Below, piece by piece: positions 1 to 8,073 of a stretch of DNA of 64,000 bases. Within the stretch, counting starts at the first letter, position 1. Every line of letters starts with the position of its first letter. Source of the DNA: RUG13409 sp045546135 (GTDB taxonomy: Bacteria; Bacillota; Clostridia; Peptostreptococcales; Anaerovoracaceae). Under the pieces are notes generated by a model. The model searched no databases. It saw nothing but the letters and a program-made list of their open reading frames with translations, and was not told the DNA's origin. Both the position numbers and the translations under genes were made by a program. The stretch lies in contig JAZQCD010000030.1 of the NCBI GenBank assembly GCA_045546135.1, positions 1-64,000 on the forward strand, given 5' to 3'.

Positions 1-497
1 CTCACACTGGAAAAACGCTTCTGGCACAAAAGATGCTCGAAAAATACAAATATCCATATCTTTCAATCGATCACCTGAAAATGGGCCTGATCCGCAGTGG
101 TAATACAGAATTGACGCCGGAGGATGATGAGGCTCTGTCCGGGTATCTGTGGCCAATCATACGAGAGATCGTGAAGACGGCGATCGAAAATAAACAGAAC
201 CTCATTATTGAAGGCTGCTATATACCTTTTACTTGGAGAGACAGTTTTGATGAGCAGTATCTTCAGTCGATAAGGTTCATCTGTCTTGCTATGTCAGATG
301 AATATATAGACACGCATTTTGAAGAGATAAAGTCATATGGTTCAGATATTGAAACAAGACTAGATGATTCTTATTGCACAATCGAACAGCTGAAACAAGA
401 CAATCACCAGGTCATAGATGGTTACAAGTCTAATGGAGAAAAGATTACTCTGATCATCGAAAGCTATGAGGATTCTATAAGAGGCGTTTTGGATTAA
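1..497 (+). CDS. P-loop small-molecule kinase, 5' end outside window
   Basis: The window opens inside this gene. Codons from position 3 read HTGKTLLAQKM, the tail of a Walker A P-loop, so the true start lies just upstream of base 1. A SIDHLKMG segment and a hydrophobic LIIEGCYIPF strand follow, an order seen in small adenylate-kinase-like and 2-phosphoglycerate-kinase-like enzymes that transfer the ATP gamma phosphate to a small cytoplasmic substrate. The substrate cannot be told from the sequence. About 163 residues are visible and the C-terminus is complete. The next gene starts 68 bases downstream and is not obviously related. Kinase-like P-loop family is fairly sure; exact function is not. 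Confidence 0.7.
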   Translation, partial: HTGKTLLAQKMLEKYKYPYLSIDHLKMGLIRSGNTELTPEDDEALSGYLWPIIREIVKTAIENKQNLIIEGCYIPFTWRDSFDEQYLQSIRFICLAMSDEYIDTHFEEIKSYGSDIETRLDDSYCTIEQLKQDNHQVIDGYKSNGEKITLIIESYEDSIRGVLD

Positions 498-565
498 CAA
501 ATTCAAATTTGTAGATTTGATTCTCCACAAGCTCATGGATATTCGTAAAAGAGGAGGATACAGGG

Positions 566-724
566 ATGTTTGAAGTAATCAAGGTTGAAAGGCTCCGGGA
601 AGATGTGGATATGCTTCGTGCGGAAAAAAACGATCTGCAGAAAGAGATTCTTGGGATGAAGGAAGAGATCCGTATTCTGAGGGAAGAAATTAACGAACTA
701 AAGAAGACCGTGGATAATAAATAA
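566..724 (+). CDS. 52-residue coiled-coil protein
   Basis: Small open frame starting ATG at 566 behind a good ribosome site (GAGGAGG at 551-557). The protein begins MFEVIKVERLRED and is almost entirely charged heptad-like helix (repeats such as LRAEKNDLQKEI and ILREEINELKK), predicting one continuous two-stranded coiled coil with no membrane segment or signal. It is likely a cytoplasmic oligomerisation peptide or an adaptor. I do not recognise a family. It stands alone between the kinase gene and the repeat-flanked pair at 890-1809. The ribosome site and the regular hydrophobic spacing are the reasons to accept so short a gene. Confidence 0.6.
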   Translation: MFEVIKVERLREDVDMLRAEKNDLQKEILGMKEEIRILREEINELKKTVDNK

Positions 725-787
725 AAAGCATTATAATCTTAAGCGCTCGGTTTCTATTTGGAGTTTTAGGGGGATAGCTTATTTTTT

Positions 788-887
788 ATCAACCAACAAA
801 GTAATATTTTGCTTGTATTGTAGGTTGATTTGTTATATAATTTTATCAACCAACAAATGTGAGTATTTTTAGAATTATAGGTTGATT
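788..887 (+). promoter_or_regulatory. Duplicated palindromic operator around a sigma-A promoter
   Basis: Two copies of ATCAACCAACAAA (788-800 and 845-857) and two copies of TAGGTTGATT (821-830 and 878-887) are each exactly 57 bp apart. Within each unit the arms ATCAACC and GGTTGAT are inverted repeats. A promoter TTGTAT (813-818), 17 bp, TATAAT (836-841) sits inside: one arm lies between -35 and -10, another at about +1, and the last arm ends 2 bases before the ATG at 890, where no clear Shine-Dalgarno exists. This is the layout of a self-repressing operator. Confidence 0.6.
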
Positions 888-889
888 GA

Positions 890-1183
890 ATGTCTGTATT
901 AGATGATGTTTTGAAAGAAGAATATGACCGTCTCATAAGAATGAGGACCGCTATGAGTTTTGAGTATGATGCCCTGCCAAAAGGCAGCATTTCCAAAAAA
1001 AACATCAGAGGTTGTGATTGCTATTATCTGCAGTATCGAGAAGGTGATAAGGTCATCAGCAAATATATAAAAAAGGGAGAACTGAATGAGCTCGCTGCTA
1101 AGATAGAAAGAAGGAGAAGCCTTAAAAAGTCCCTTCGTGAAATAGATGCTGAGATGAAAAAAATCGAGAGGTCTATAAAATGA
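890..1183 (+). CDS. Small basic protein, antitoxin-like partner of nucleotidyltransferase
   Basis: 97 residues. An N-terminal helix (DDVLKEEYDRLIRMRTAM) is followed by a short beta segment (YYLQYREGDKVISKYI) of the type found in DNA- or nucleic-acid-binding small proteins, then a basic coiled helix rich in KK and ER pairs to the end. No membrane segment. It overlaps the next gene by 4 bases (ATGA), so the two are translationally coupled. The upstream duplicated operator suggests that this protein, or the pair, represses its own promoter as antitoxins do. No family is recognised with confidence; antitoxin role is inference from size, order, coupling and operator. Confidence 0.6.
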   Translation: MSVLDDVLKEEYDRLIRMRTAMSFEYDALPKGSISKKNIRGCDCYYLQYREGDKVISKYIKKGELNELAAKIERRRSLKKSLREIDAEMKKIERSIK

Positions 1184-1809
1184 TGGAAGGCATGAATTAT
1201 CAGGCTTTTTGGAAGTTCATAAAACTTTTGCACGACAACGATTTGCTTCAATATGTGGAGGTGGTCGGTAGTTGGTGTGAATATTTATATGCGCAGAGCG
1301 GGTACTTGCCAGGTTTTACTGCCAGTTTGAGAACTCTTGATGTGGATTTTCTGATCAAAAATATGAGGCGTCCGGCAAAAAGAACTAATCTGTCAACAAT
1401 CGCAGCAAACAACGGATATACGATAGATCACGATTATTTGACTGGAACGACAAAGATCTATACGCCTGATCTTATGGAAATAGAGTTTCTGATTGAGCAA
1501 AAAGGATCAGGTGTAGAACCTGTGCTGGAGACTAACATAGGGGTCACAGCTCAAGCGTTGCATCATATGCATGTTTTGAAAGAATTCTCGATTGATCTTA
1601 ATGTGTTTGATATGGATATCACGGTCCCCGTTCCGGAAGCATATGTTATCCATAAGATCATAATCAATGAGCAGCGGGGGAAAAAGTCTGAAAAGGACAA
1701 GCAATCAATAGAGCATCTGATGCCGTATTTAAATAAGGACAAGTTCGAAGAGATTACCGAAACACTTTCAAAAGCGGAGAAAAAGACAGTAGTAAGATAC
1801 TTCAAATAA
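1180..1809 (+). CDS. Nucleotidyltransferase-fold protein, candidate toxin
   Basis: 209 residues (the ATG at 1183 is an equally possible start). Residues 28-33 read VVGSWC, close to the G-S nucleotide-binding turn of the polymerase-beta nucleotidyltransferase fold, and TLDVDFLI near 52-59 supplies an acidic D-x-D pair on the next strand. A later E-x-E (MEIEFLI) could be the third acidic position. This resembles the large GSxx-type minimal nucleotidyltransferases often found as toxins that modify tRNA or protein by NMP transfer. It is the second gene of a coupled pair (ATGA overlap). A stand-alone enzyme is possible; the fold call is moderate and the toxin role is inference. Confidence 0.6.
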   Translation: MMEGMNYQAFWKFIKLLHDNDLLQYVEVVGSWCEYLYAQSGYLPGFTASLRTLDVDFLIKNMRRPAKRTNLSTIAANNGYTIDHDYLTGTTKIYTPDLMEIEFLIEQKGSGVEPVLETNIGVTAQALHHMHVLKEFSIDLNVFDMDITVPVPEAYVIHKIIINEQRGKKSEKDKQSIEHLMPYLNKDKFEEITETLSKAEKKTVVRYFK

Positions 1810-1866
1810 TACGTTTAAATCTGGAGTTTCGTAGGAGAAGTATTAGTGAAGTAGAGGATTCCTTTT

Positions 1867-2245
1867 ACACCGGTACACCAAAAAGTACACCATTTTTACA
1901 GTGAGATATAGTGGGTAAGTAATAGTGAAACACCTTGAAATAGTTAGATATAGTGGCTTATAGTAAGTTACAGCGACTAAGGCCTCCTGTTTCCCACTAT
2001 GAAGGTCTTATTGCCACTTTTTGAAAAAATGGTGTACTGAAAAACGGCGGTTTTCGACCTTAGAAAATTTGCAGCTTTTAATAAACAACACGACCCTTGA
2101 GAATGCTAAATTTTCAAGGGTTATGCTTTGTGTGAAAAGACTCAAAAAAGTACACCATTTGACAGGGGCGGTTTGCCTAAAAACCGCGACGTCCTTCATT
2201 TTGTGATTTTTGCCGAAATTCGCAAAAGTACACCAAACTTACACC
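1867..2245. repeat. Dispersed TACACCA repeats in a 630-base gene-free gap
   Basis: The gap 1810-2443 holds no credible gene. It contains at least six direct copies of ACACC in an AAGTACACCATTTT-like context (ACACC at 1867, 1875, 1887, 2152, 2230, 2241) and one inverted copy (GGTGT at 2031). Two hairpins lie among them: stem 2093-2100 with 2114-2121 (ACCCTTGA/TCAAGGGT) and stem 2168-2174 with 2181-2187 (GCGGTTT/AAACCGC). Short ATAGTG repeats occur at 1905-1965. Possible roles are recombinase arm sites, a decayed mobile element or a replication/partition site; nothing decides among them. Confidence 0.45.
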
Positions 2246-2443
2246 ATTTTTGCAGAGATCACAGAAAAATACGAAAAATCGCACATTTTTGTATATGTGT
2301 TTCTGAATCAGCACTTGCTGTAGAGATTGCGAATTATTGCTTTTGATGTAATAATGAAACATACAAATCGAAAGTTATCGGGATGTTATCAAATCATAAG
2401 TGTAGATGGGTGTATTATGCCCATTGATACGGAAGGAGTTAAC

Positions 2444-3325
2444 GTGAAGAAGTATATTAGAATTACAGCGATTTTGCTAGTTTTAGTTATTGCATTATCC
2501 GGATGTGCCGGCAAAGAGGAAAAACCGGAAAATCAGCCTGCGCAGAATCAGCAGGAAAGTAACGAACCTCAGGGAACTGAAGATACAGACCCTGGCTATG
2601 AGCCGTCGCCGTCCCATTCCGGGCAGTCTTATCAGGATAAACTGATGGACAGAATCCCCTTCGATGTTGATATGGGTGCGGGCTGGGAGTATCGCGACCT
2701 GGACGTCAACGGTGTATTCCGCAGGATCTCCGTGACCTTCGAAATGCAGTCATATATGATTGAAAAGGACCCATGCTACACCTACTATTATGTCGATATC
2801 CACGGCGACGATCTGTGGGCCGAAGTCGTTGCAACAGGAAGAGCATACCTGGACGATTGGACCCTTGAATACGTAAGAGAATACGAGGCTAATGGTAAAA
2901 GAGATGAGATATTTTTCACCCTCTTTGATAATGATTTCAAAGCTTCTACATTCAAAGGTAAAGATGGCAAGGATTATATAGTGTTCTCCATTCCTGCAAA
3001 CTGGGAACCGAGCACTTCGACTCTGGTCATAGCGACAGATCAAGGCAAACTGCTTGCCGATAATGTGATCGATAAATCCTATCAGGTCATGCTTGAGGGG
3101 GACGATGCCGGAAAATATATGGATACGCAGGGCAACGCCAATTTCTTCAGCTTCGGCGAAGATCACATCACCTATCTTAAAGTCGTCCAGAGAGTCGACG
3201 GAATCACGACTCTCAGGGAATATGCCCTTGAAATAGAAAATGACAAGATCACGACAGTAGAGACGGGAAAGACTTATACCACTAAAGATACGGTCCCGGA
3301 TATTACGGATATTTCGACCTACTGA
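2444..3325 (+). CDS. Secreted lipoprotein of unknown function
   Basis: 293 residues from GTG at 2444, chosen because GGAAGGAG (2431-2438) sits 5 bases upstream and the protein then starts with a textbook lipoprotein signal: KKYIRI, a hydrophobic core, and the lipobox LSGC (Cys at about residue 21). An earlier ATG would place 39 extra residues before the signal. After a Pro/Glu/Gln-rich linker the mature part is a soluble, beta-rich, acidic domain (about residues 60-290) with aromatic clusters. I do not recognise a domain. It is expected to sit on the outer face of the membrane. The DUF3267 gene follows 48 bases later. Confidence 0.75.
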   Translation: MKKYIRITAILLVLVIALSGCAGKEEKPENQPAQNQQESNEPQGTEDTDPGYEPSPSHSGQSYQDKLMDRIPFDVDMGAGWEYRDLDVNGVFRRISVTFEMQSYMIEKDPCYTYYYVDIHGDDLWAEVVATGRAYLDDWTLEYVREYEANGKRDEIFFTLFDNDFKASTFKGKDGKDYIVFSIPANWEPSTSTLVIATDQGKLLADNVIDKSYQVMLEGDDAGKYMDTQGNANFFSFGEDHITYLKVVQRVDGITTLREYALEIENDKITTVETGKTYTTKDTVPDITDISTY

Positions 3326-3373
3326 AATTGGACTGGTATAAACGGCAAATCGGGATTTGCGGAGGTAAGCAGT

Positions 3374-3961
3374 ATGAATCGATATTATGAGGAAAAGCTT
3401 CCTGCAGGTTATTCAGAAGCGTTTGCAATCGATGCAAATGACAAAAAGCAAGGTATGAGATTACAAGTTGCCGTAATCATAACCGTTGCTGCGTTGATCA
3501 ACGTTTTTTTCTTTATATATGCGCTGCCGAGGCTCGGTGAAATTGCTGCCGGCTTTACAATAATCAAATGCATTGGCTTTGTGCTCGCTTATCCTCTGTA
3601 TATCATTTTGCACGAGTTGACTCATGGTTTGGTTTATAAGCTTTTGACCAGGAAGAAACTTACGTTCGGATTCGAGCCGCCGTTTGCGTACTGCGGCGTC
3701 CCAGACGTTTATACCTATAGGATCACGTCACTGTTGTCATTATTCGCCCCGCTTACGGTTTACAGTATCGTATTTGTTTTACTGTTTTTCATTATCAACG
3801 AGCCATTCTCAAGGGCAATGCTCTTGCTTCTGCTTGCACTGCATATATCAGGCTGCGTCGGCGATCTTTACGGCATCGGGTTGTTTCTTTTCAGATTCAA
3901 AAGCTCTGCTACTCTGCGAAGGGATTTCGGACCCAAACAAGTGTACTATACAAAAGACTGA
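3374..3961 (+). CDS. DUF3267-family membrane zincin
   Basis: 195 residues, start set by GGAGGT at 3361-3366. The protein has about four hydrophobic segments. On the second sits HELTHG, an HExxH zinc-binding motif (His80, Glu81, His84), which together with size and topology matches the DUF3267 putative integral-membrane zinc peptidases related to site-2-type proteases. The substrate is unknown. A second metal ligand may be the Asp in the late segment GCVGDLYG. It lies between a lipoprotein and a GNAT gene, co-directional, with no shared theme visible. Family assignment is good; proteolytic activity is inferred from the motif. Confidence 0.8.
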   Translation: MNRYYEEKLPAGYSEAFAIDANDKKQGMRLQVAVIITVAALINVFFFIYALPRLGEIAAGFTIIKCIGFVLAYPLYIILHELTHGLVYKLLTRKKLTFGFEPPFAYCGVPDVYTYRITSLLSLFAPLTVYSIVFVLLFFIINEPFSRAMLLLLLALHISGCVGDLYGIGLFLFRFKSSATLRRDFGPKQVYYTKD

Positions 3962-4005
3962 TGCTGATAAAACCCCGCTAAATTCGGATTTTGACGAGGT
4001 GATGT

Positions 4006-4482
4006 ATGGTTATCACATTGGAAAAAAGAACTGCTGATTCGGTGAGAACTTATTTTGAAAAGGCAGACAGACCAGAAATCAAGCAGGTATTACCTCAAAA
4101 GGCAAAAACTGTTGAAGAAGCATTGGAGGATTACGAACTAACATTGCTGCCTAATGCAGAAAGCTTTGGTCAAACGGTGTATGTCGATGGGAAATATGTA
4201 GGTGACGTTTGGTGCTATTGCATTGATATGGATGATGAACCAAATTGCATGCTCAGTTTCTGCATTTTTGAACTCGAATACTGGAATAAAGGTATAGCTT
4301 CAGCAGCCGTAAAAATGTTTATTCAGAATATTTGCGCTCGGTACCATGTCAAAACCATTGGCGCCTTTACCTTTGCTCACAACCAAGCTTCCATTAGAGT
4401 ATTGGAAAAGAATGGTTTTGTTGTTATGGAAGAATTTGAAGAAGATGGAGTTCTGTCAAAGTATCTTCAACTGAATTGCTGA
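4006..4482 (+). CDS. GNAT family N-acetyltransferase
   Basis: 158 residues. The order of elements is that of the GNAT fold: a strand with YVDGKYVGDVW, a strand MLSFCIFEL, then motif A in the form EYWNKGIASAAVKMF, where the acetyl-CoA pyrophosphate loop lies in the WNKGIAS turn, and motif B around HNQASIRVLEKNGF. It probably acetylates an amine on a small molecule or protein in the cytoplasm; the substrate is not predictable. The start at 4006 follows a weak GAGGTG. It sits among regulators in the accessory region and may act in stress or antibiotic tolerance, which is only inference. Confidence 0.85.
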   Translation: MVITLEKRTADSVRTYFEKADRPEIKQVLPQKAKTVEEALEDYELTLLPNAESFGQTVYVDGKYVGDVWCYCIDMDDEPNCMLSFCIFELEYWNKGIASAAVKMFIQNICARYHVKTIGAFTFAHNQASIRVLEKNGFVVMEEFEEDGVLSKYLQLNC

Positions 4483-4618
4483 CAACTTCCAGTTTGTCGA
4501 ACAAATACAAGATGCTACGGAGCGTTGCATAGCTGCTACAGAGGATTTCTTGAATGCCACATAGGCCCCTGTCATAATTCAGCTATCGGACAACCGAAAG
4601 GATGAAGGAGGTACTACC

Positions 4619-5239
4619 ATGACATTTGGAGAAAAACTGAGAGAAGCACGCAAAAACGCAGGTATGACACAGGAGCAGCTGGCGGAGGTGCTGTCTATTT
4701 CGAGACAGGCTGTTACCAAATGGGAATCCGACAAGGGCATTCCAGATGTGGAGAATCTGAAGCTCATTGCAAAGGTATTGGATGTCAGCATCGATTATTT
4801 GTTAGATGAAGAAGGAATTCTGGATCTATCCTGTACGAGAGAGCCCATCAATCTTGAGGATTATGCAGGGTGCAATACCACAAGAACTAAACGGCTGATG
4901 AAGAAGGATAAATGGTGTGATGAGGCTGTAAGAACAAAGTTTCCGGAAGCCAGAATCAATTATCTTCAACACAAGCAGATAATGACCAAAAAGGAGAAAG
5001 GGATACAGACAGCATTCTGGTTAACAACTCCTATCTCTAATACGGTGGAGATTTTGCAATCCTTCCAGAATACCGATAAACACTTTTATCTGGTGACGGA
5101 AAATGAAAAACAGTATCTTGTTTTGATTACAGATGAGTTTATGGAAATCCGCCATCTTACCAAAATGATAGAGCCTATGAAAACAGGAAAAAAATTCGAG
5201 CTTGGCGGGTTTCAGTTTACATACTCCGTTGAAATATAA
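4619..5239 (+). CDS. XRE-family transcriptional regulator
   Basis: 206 residues, with a perfect AAGGAGGT ribosome site 6 bases before the ATG. Residues 1-60 form a Cro/C1-type helix-turn-helix (KLREARKNAGMTQEQLAEVL, then SRQAVTKWESDKGIPDVENL), the recognition helix being SRQAVTKWES. The remainder (about 75-206) is a mixed alpha/beta domain with no recognised name, perhaps a ligand or protein sensor. A strong terminator follows at once, so the gene is monocistronic. The 136 bases before it hold no gene and look like the tail of a lost one. Regulated genes are unknown. Confidence 0.85.
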   Translation: MTFGEKLREARKNAGMTQEQLAEVLSISRQAVTKWESDKGIPDVENLKLIAKVLDVSIDYLLDEEGILDLSCTREPINLEDYAGCNTTRTKRLMKKDKWCDEAVRTKFPEARINYLQHKQIMTKKEKGIQTAFWLTTPISNTVEILQSFQNTDKHFYLVTENEKQYLVLITDEFMEIRHLTKMIEPMKTGKKFELGGFQFTYSVEI

Positions 5240-5259
5240 ATTCACATTTGTATGGTAAA

Positions 5260-5287
5260 AGTCTCGAAGTACTTCGGGGCTTTTTTA
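5260..5287 (+). terminator. Intrinsic terminator after XRE gene
   Basis: Stem AGTCTCGAAG/CTTCGGGGCT (with two G-T pairs) around a tiny GTAC turn, followed by a run of six T. It lies 20 bases past the stop codon of the XRE regulator. Confidence 0.85.
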
Positions 5288-5295
5288 TAATAAAA

Positions 5296-5340
5296 TATAG
5301 TGACATTTATAGTGACATTTCTTATAATAATGTCACTATA
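5296..5340 (+). promoter_or_regulatory. Promoter embedded in tandem plus inverted TATAGTGACATT repeats
   Basis: TATAGTGACATT occurs twice in tandem with 12-bp spacing (5296-5307, 5308-5319) and once as a perfect 12-bp inverted copy (5329-5340). The repeats build the promoter: GTGACA at 5300-5305 is the -35, 17 bp later TATAAT at 5323-5328 is the -10, and the inverted arm covers about +1. A bound repressor would block polymerase, so self-regulation by the small gene at 5360 or by a linked regulator is likely. Confidence 0.6.
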
Positions 5341-5359
5341 AAATAAGGAGATTTGCTAA

Positions 5360-5536
5360 ATGAATCTTGGAATAGAATCGGAAACGATCAGGAATGTATA
5401 TCCCCATATGTTTCAAGTTGAATACCGGGAAGGCGGAACAGCCAGACTCTATATGCATCAGTACACGGATATCATAACGAAGGATATCGAGATACTGGAG
5501 CTTCAGGAGATTAAAACTCTGTCTGGTGAAAAATAA
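5360..5536 (+). CDS. 58-residue protein of unknown function
   Basis: Small gene starting ATG at 5360 with AAGGAG at 5345-5350. The protein begins MNLGIESETIRNVYPHM, has a beta-like middle (MFQVEYREGGTARLYM) and an acidic C-terminal helix (TKDIEILELQEIKTL). No signal or membrane segment. It follows a dense operator and ends before a strong terminator, so it is its own transcription unit. Size, operator and terminator suggest a self-regulating DNA-binding or antitoxin-like protein, but no family is recognised. Confidence 0.55.
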   Translation: MNLGIESETIRNVYPHMFQVEYREGGTARLYMHQYTDIITKDIEILELQEIKTLSGEK

Positions 5537-5590
5537 GGATAATATACCTTAATAACACCAAAGAAAGACCAATAAGTATAGACAAAGACG

Positions 5591-5630
5591 GGAGATCCTC
5601 TGTATAGACGGGGTCTCCTCTTTATTTTGC
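5591..5630 (+). terminator. Intrinsic terminator after 58-residue gene
   Basis: Stem GGAGATCC (5591-5598) with GGGTCTCC (5611-5618), one T-G pair, followed by the T-rich stretch TCTTTATTTT. Confidence 0.75.
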
Positions 5631-5648
5631 TCTTGTGTGAGGTTTCAC

Positions 5649-5677
5649 TTGACAAACCCAGTGAAGGGAGATACATT
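5649..5677 (+). promoter_or_regulatory. Probable promoter of the AAA/DUF4143 ATPase
   Basis: TTGACA at 5649-5654, a 17-bp spacer and TACATT at 5672-5677, about 50 bases before the start codon at 5730. The -35 is perfect and the -10 matches 4 of 6. Confidence 0.5.
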
Positions 5678-5729
5678 GTTCCTGTCAGGTGCGAAACTTA
5701 AAAAAAATTACATTTTCGGAAGTGATGTT

Positions 5730-6929
5730 ATGAAATATATAGAACGGTCAGATTATATGCATAGGCTCCTTGATTTGATGGGAACGCCGGATATCAAGAT
5801 AATCACTGGAATTCGCCGTAGTGGAAAATCAGAACTGATGAAGGCCTATATCAGGAGAATTGAAGAAATCCAGCCAAAAGCCAATATCATCTTCGTGGAC
5901 TTCTTTGACTTGAAGTATGAAGGACTCAAGGATTATCATGCACTGTATGATTATATAGAAAGCAGGTACGATAGTCAGAAGCAGAACTATGTATTTATTG
6001 ATGAAGTACAGCTTTGTGAGAAGTTTGAATTGGCTATCAATAGTCTTCATACCTCTAAAAAATACGATATTTATATCACAGGTTCAAATGCGTTTCTCCT
6101 GAGCTCTGATCTGGCGACGCTTTTTACCGGAAGATATATTGAGATCCACGTCTTTCCCTTCAGTTTCGCTGAATACTGCCGCTATCATACTGACGAAAAG
6201 GATACGGCGAAGCTTTTCGATGAGTATGTTATCAGGGGAGGACTGGCTGGCTCCTATGAATATCGCACGGAACAGGATCGTATAAAATATATACGTGACG
6301 TATACGATACTATCATTAACCGTGATCTGGTACAGAAATACAATCTACCGGACACTTCAACACTGGAACATCTGGCGGAGTTTATGATGGACAATGTCTC
6401 AAATCTGACATCTCCAAACAATATCAGCGATACCTTGACGGCTAATGTGGTAACAACGAATCATAAGACGATCGGTAATTATATAAAGTATCTGTGCGAC
6501 GCGTTCGTTTTCTATGGAGTACGTCGATATGATATCCGTGGCAAGAAGTATCTGAAGACTTCAGTAAAGTATTATCTGAGCGATACGGGTATTAGGTTTG
6601 CGCGTCTTGGACGGCGTAATCTTGATTATGGGCGGATGTATGAGAATATCGTCTGCATCGAGCTAATGCGTCGCGGTTATGAGGTTTATGTCGGCAAGCT
6701 ATACCAGAAGGAAGTAGATTTTTTGGCCGTACGGGGAGACGATAAGGTTTATATTCAAGTAAGTGATGATATCTCTAGTCAAGAGACCTTTGAGAGAGAG
6801 TATGATCCTCTCCTTAAGATTAAAGATGCCTACCCAAAGTTGATTTTGGCCAATACTAAGCATGAGACCTATGACTATGAAGGCATTAAAATTCATAACC
6901 TTTCTGACTGGTTATTGCAGAATGATTAA
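5730..6929 (+). CDS. AAA_14/DUF4143 ATPase
   Basis: 399 residues. I start at the ATG at 5730 (MKYIERSDYMHRL) because family members begin here and the upstream in-frame part carries the promoter. Walker A is GIRRSGKS (about residues 27-34), Walker B is YVFIDEVQ, and ITGSNAFLL follows as sensor. The C-terminal DUF4143 part ends in a region (MYENIVCIELMRRGY, then EVDFLAV and VYIQV) with the E...D...Q/K spacing of a restriction-endonuclease-like fold. Such proteins are common orphan ATPases in anaerobes, often in mobile or defence regions; the cellular role is unsettled. Expressed alone from its own promoter. Confidence 0.85.
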   Translation: MKYIERSDYMHRLLDLMGTPDIKIITGIRRSGKSELMKAYIRRIEEIQPKANIIFVDFFDLKYEGLKDYHALYDYIESRYDSQKQNYVFIDEVQLCEKFELAINSLHTSKKYDIYITGSNAFLLSSDLATLFTGRYIEIHVFPFSFAEYCRYHTDEKDTAKLFDEYVIRGGLAGSYEYRTEQDRIKYIRDVYDTIINRDLVQKYNLPDTSTLEHLAEFMMDNVSNLTSPNNISDTLTANVVTTNHKTIGNYIKYLCDAFVFYGVRRYDIRGKKYLKTSVKYYLSDTGIRFARLGRRNLDYGRMYENIVCIELMRRGYEVYVGKLYQKEVDFLAVRGDDKVYIQVSDDISSQETFEREYDPLLKIKDAYPKLILANTKHETYDYEGIKIHNLSDWLLQND

Positions 6930-6930
6930 G

Positions 6931-7038
6931 ATGGATATAAGAATAGAAATTAAAACATCACTTTCCAGTATCGAAACGCTGGCAGACATGGTCGAAATTA
7001 TGCAGAGATATACATATATTCTGTCTCTGAGGAGATAG
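6931..7038 (+). CDS. Possible 35-residue peptide after the ATPase
   Basis: An ATG one base after the ATPase stop codon opens a 35-codon frame (MDIRIEIKTSLSSIETLADM and on, ending LSLRR). There is no clear ribosome site, so it could only be made by translational coupling to the ATPase. It could equally be chance. No family recognised. Confidence 0.25.
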   Translation: MDIRIEIKTSLSSIETLADMVEIMQRYTYILSLRR

Positions 7039-7135
7039 ACTTCTTAACAGTTGTCATCGAACCGATAGTTTTATAGTATTATATGTACATTGCTCGGTTA
7101 GTCGTTCATCTAGGATGAATAAGGGATCACACAAT

Positions 7136-7978
7136 ATGAATACTCTTCAAATGGAACTTATCGTAAAACTTGTCGAAACTGGCTCTCTAAATAAAACTGC
7201 CACCTTTTTTCATACAACATATCAGGTTGTTTCTTATCATATTTGTAGTGTTGAATCAGAACTTGGAGCTGAACTTTTTAGAAGGTCAAATAAAGGATGC
7301 CAGGTGACTAATGAGGGCAGATTGGTATACGAGTTCGTAAAGAATACTTTGAATAACTACGCAAGTTTGAAAAATAGCATTCATGCGATGAATGAGATAA
7401 AGATAGGAATTGACATAAGGCATATACCTCCCGATTTTTTGGACTATATTACAAATCAGTCTTCTTTCAGGGTAGCCCTGATCCCGATAGATTACGAGGA
7501 TGTATTGAAATGTATGAATGATTTCATCATTGACTGTTATTTAGGCTATGAGCGAGATAGCAATATACATTTATCGTTCACACCTCTCGTAAAAGATTCT
7601 TTAGGGGTCGCTGTTATTGCATCTTCTCCGATCGCGAAAAAAAACGTAGTTGATTACTCTGATCTTGACTTTAGCACTATCTATATAGGAAAGTTCGGAC
7701 TAATTAAAAGAAATGAAATCGTGAATTCGATCCATTTATATTGTCCGGAATGTGAGATAATTGAAAACAGCGTTGAATCCTTAGCGATTGCAAATATTTA
7801 TTCAGGAAGATCTGTAGGTTTGATGCCATGTGGTTATTCTTTTATCTTCAATGATAAAGTGAAGGTGATTCCGTTAAGAGATGAATCACTGTCCTTTGGT
7901 GTTTATAGTTTTCCAGATTCAATCAAAACCAGAGGAATAATAAAAGAAATGATCCACTTTCTAGTAAATGGTAAATGA
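7136..7978 (+). CDS. LysR-type transcriptional regulator
   Basis: 280 residues from the ATG at 7136, preferred over the ATG at 7115 because AAGGGA (7121-7126) is correctly spaced for it. Residues 1-60 are a LysR winged helix-turn-helix (ELIVKLVETGSLNKTATFF, then VVSYHICSVESELGAELF), followed by a linker helix and two Rossmann-like ligand-binding lobes. The effector and targets are unknown: no divergent gene shares its promoter, which is unusual for the family. The upstream 100 bases are AT-rich with no operator I can define. Confidence 0.85.
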   Translation: MNTLQMELIVKLVETGSLNKTATFFHTTYQVVSYHICSVESELGAELFRRSNKGCQVTNEGRLVYEFVKNTLNNYASLKNSIHAMNEIKIGIDIRHIPPDFLDYITNQSSFRVALIPIDYEDVLKCMNDFIIDCYLGYERDSNIHLSFTPLVKDSLGVAVIASSPIAKKNVVDYSDLDFSTIYIGKFGLIKRNEIVNSIHLYCPECEIIENSVESLAIANIYSGRSVGLMPCGYSFIFNDKVKVIPLRDESLSFGVYSFPDSIKTRGIIKEMIHFLVNGK

Positions 7979-8073
7979 TCTGCGTCTATGATGAAGTAGT
8001 GTAAAGTGTGATAATTGTGCCAAGTTGTAAAAAGTTTTCCGATTGGAAAAAGTGTGAAAACAAGGAGGCACGA

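Noticed and set aside
2021..2362. Short open frames on both strands in the repeat-rich gap
   Set aside because: No ribosome sites, and their residues come from the repeated TACACCA word.
2327..2443. Longer N-terminus for the lipoprotein from an ATG at 2327
   Set aside because: It would bury the signal peptide and ignore the correctly spaced GGAAGGAG at 2431.
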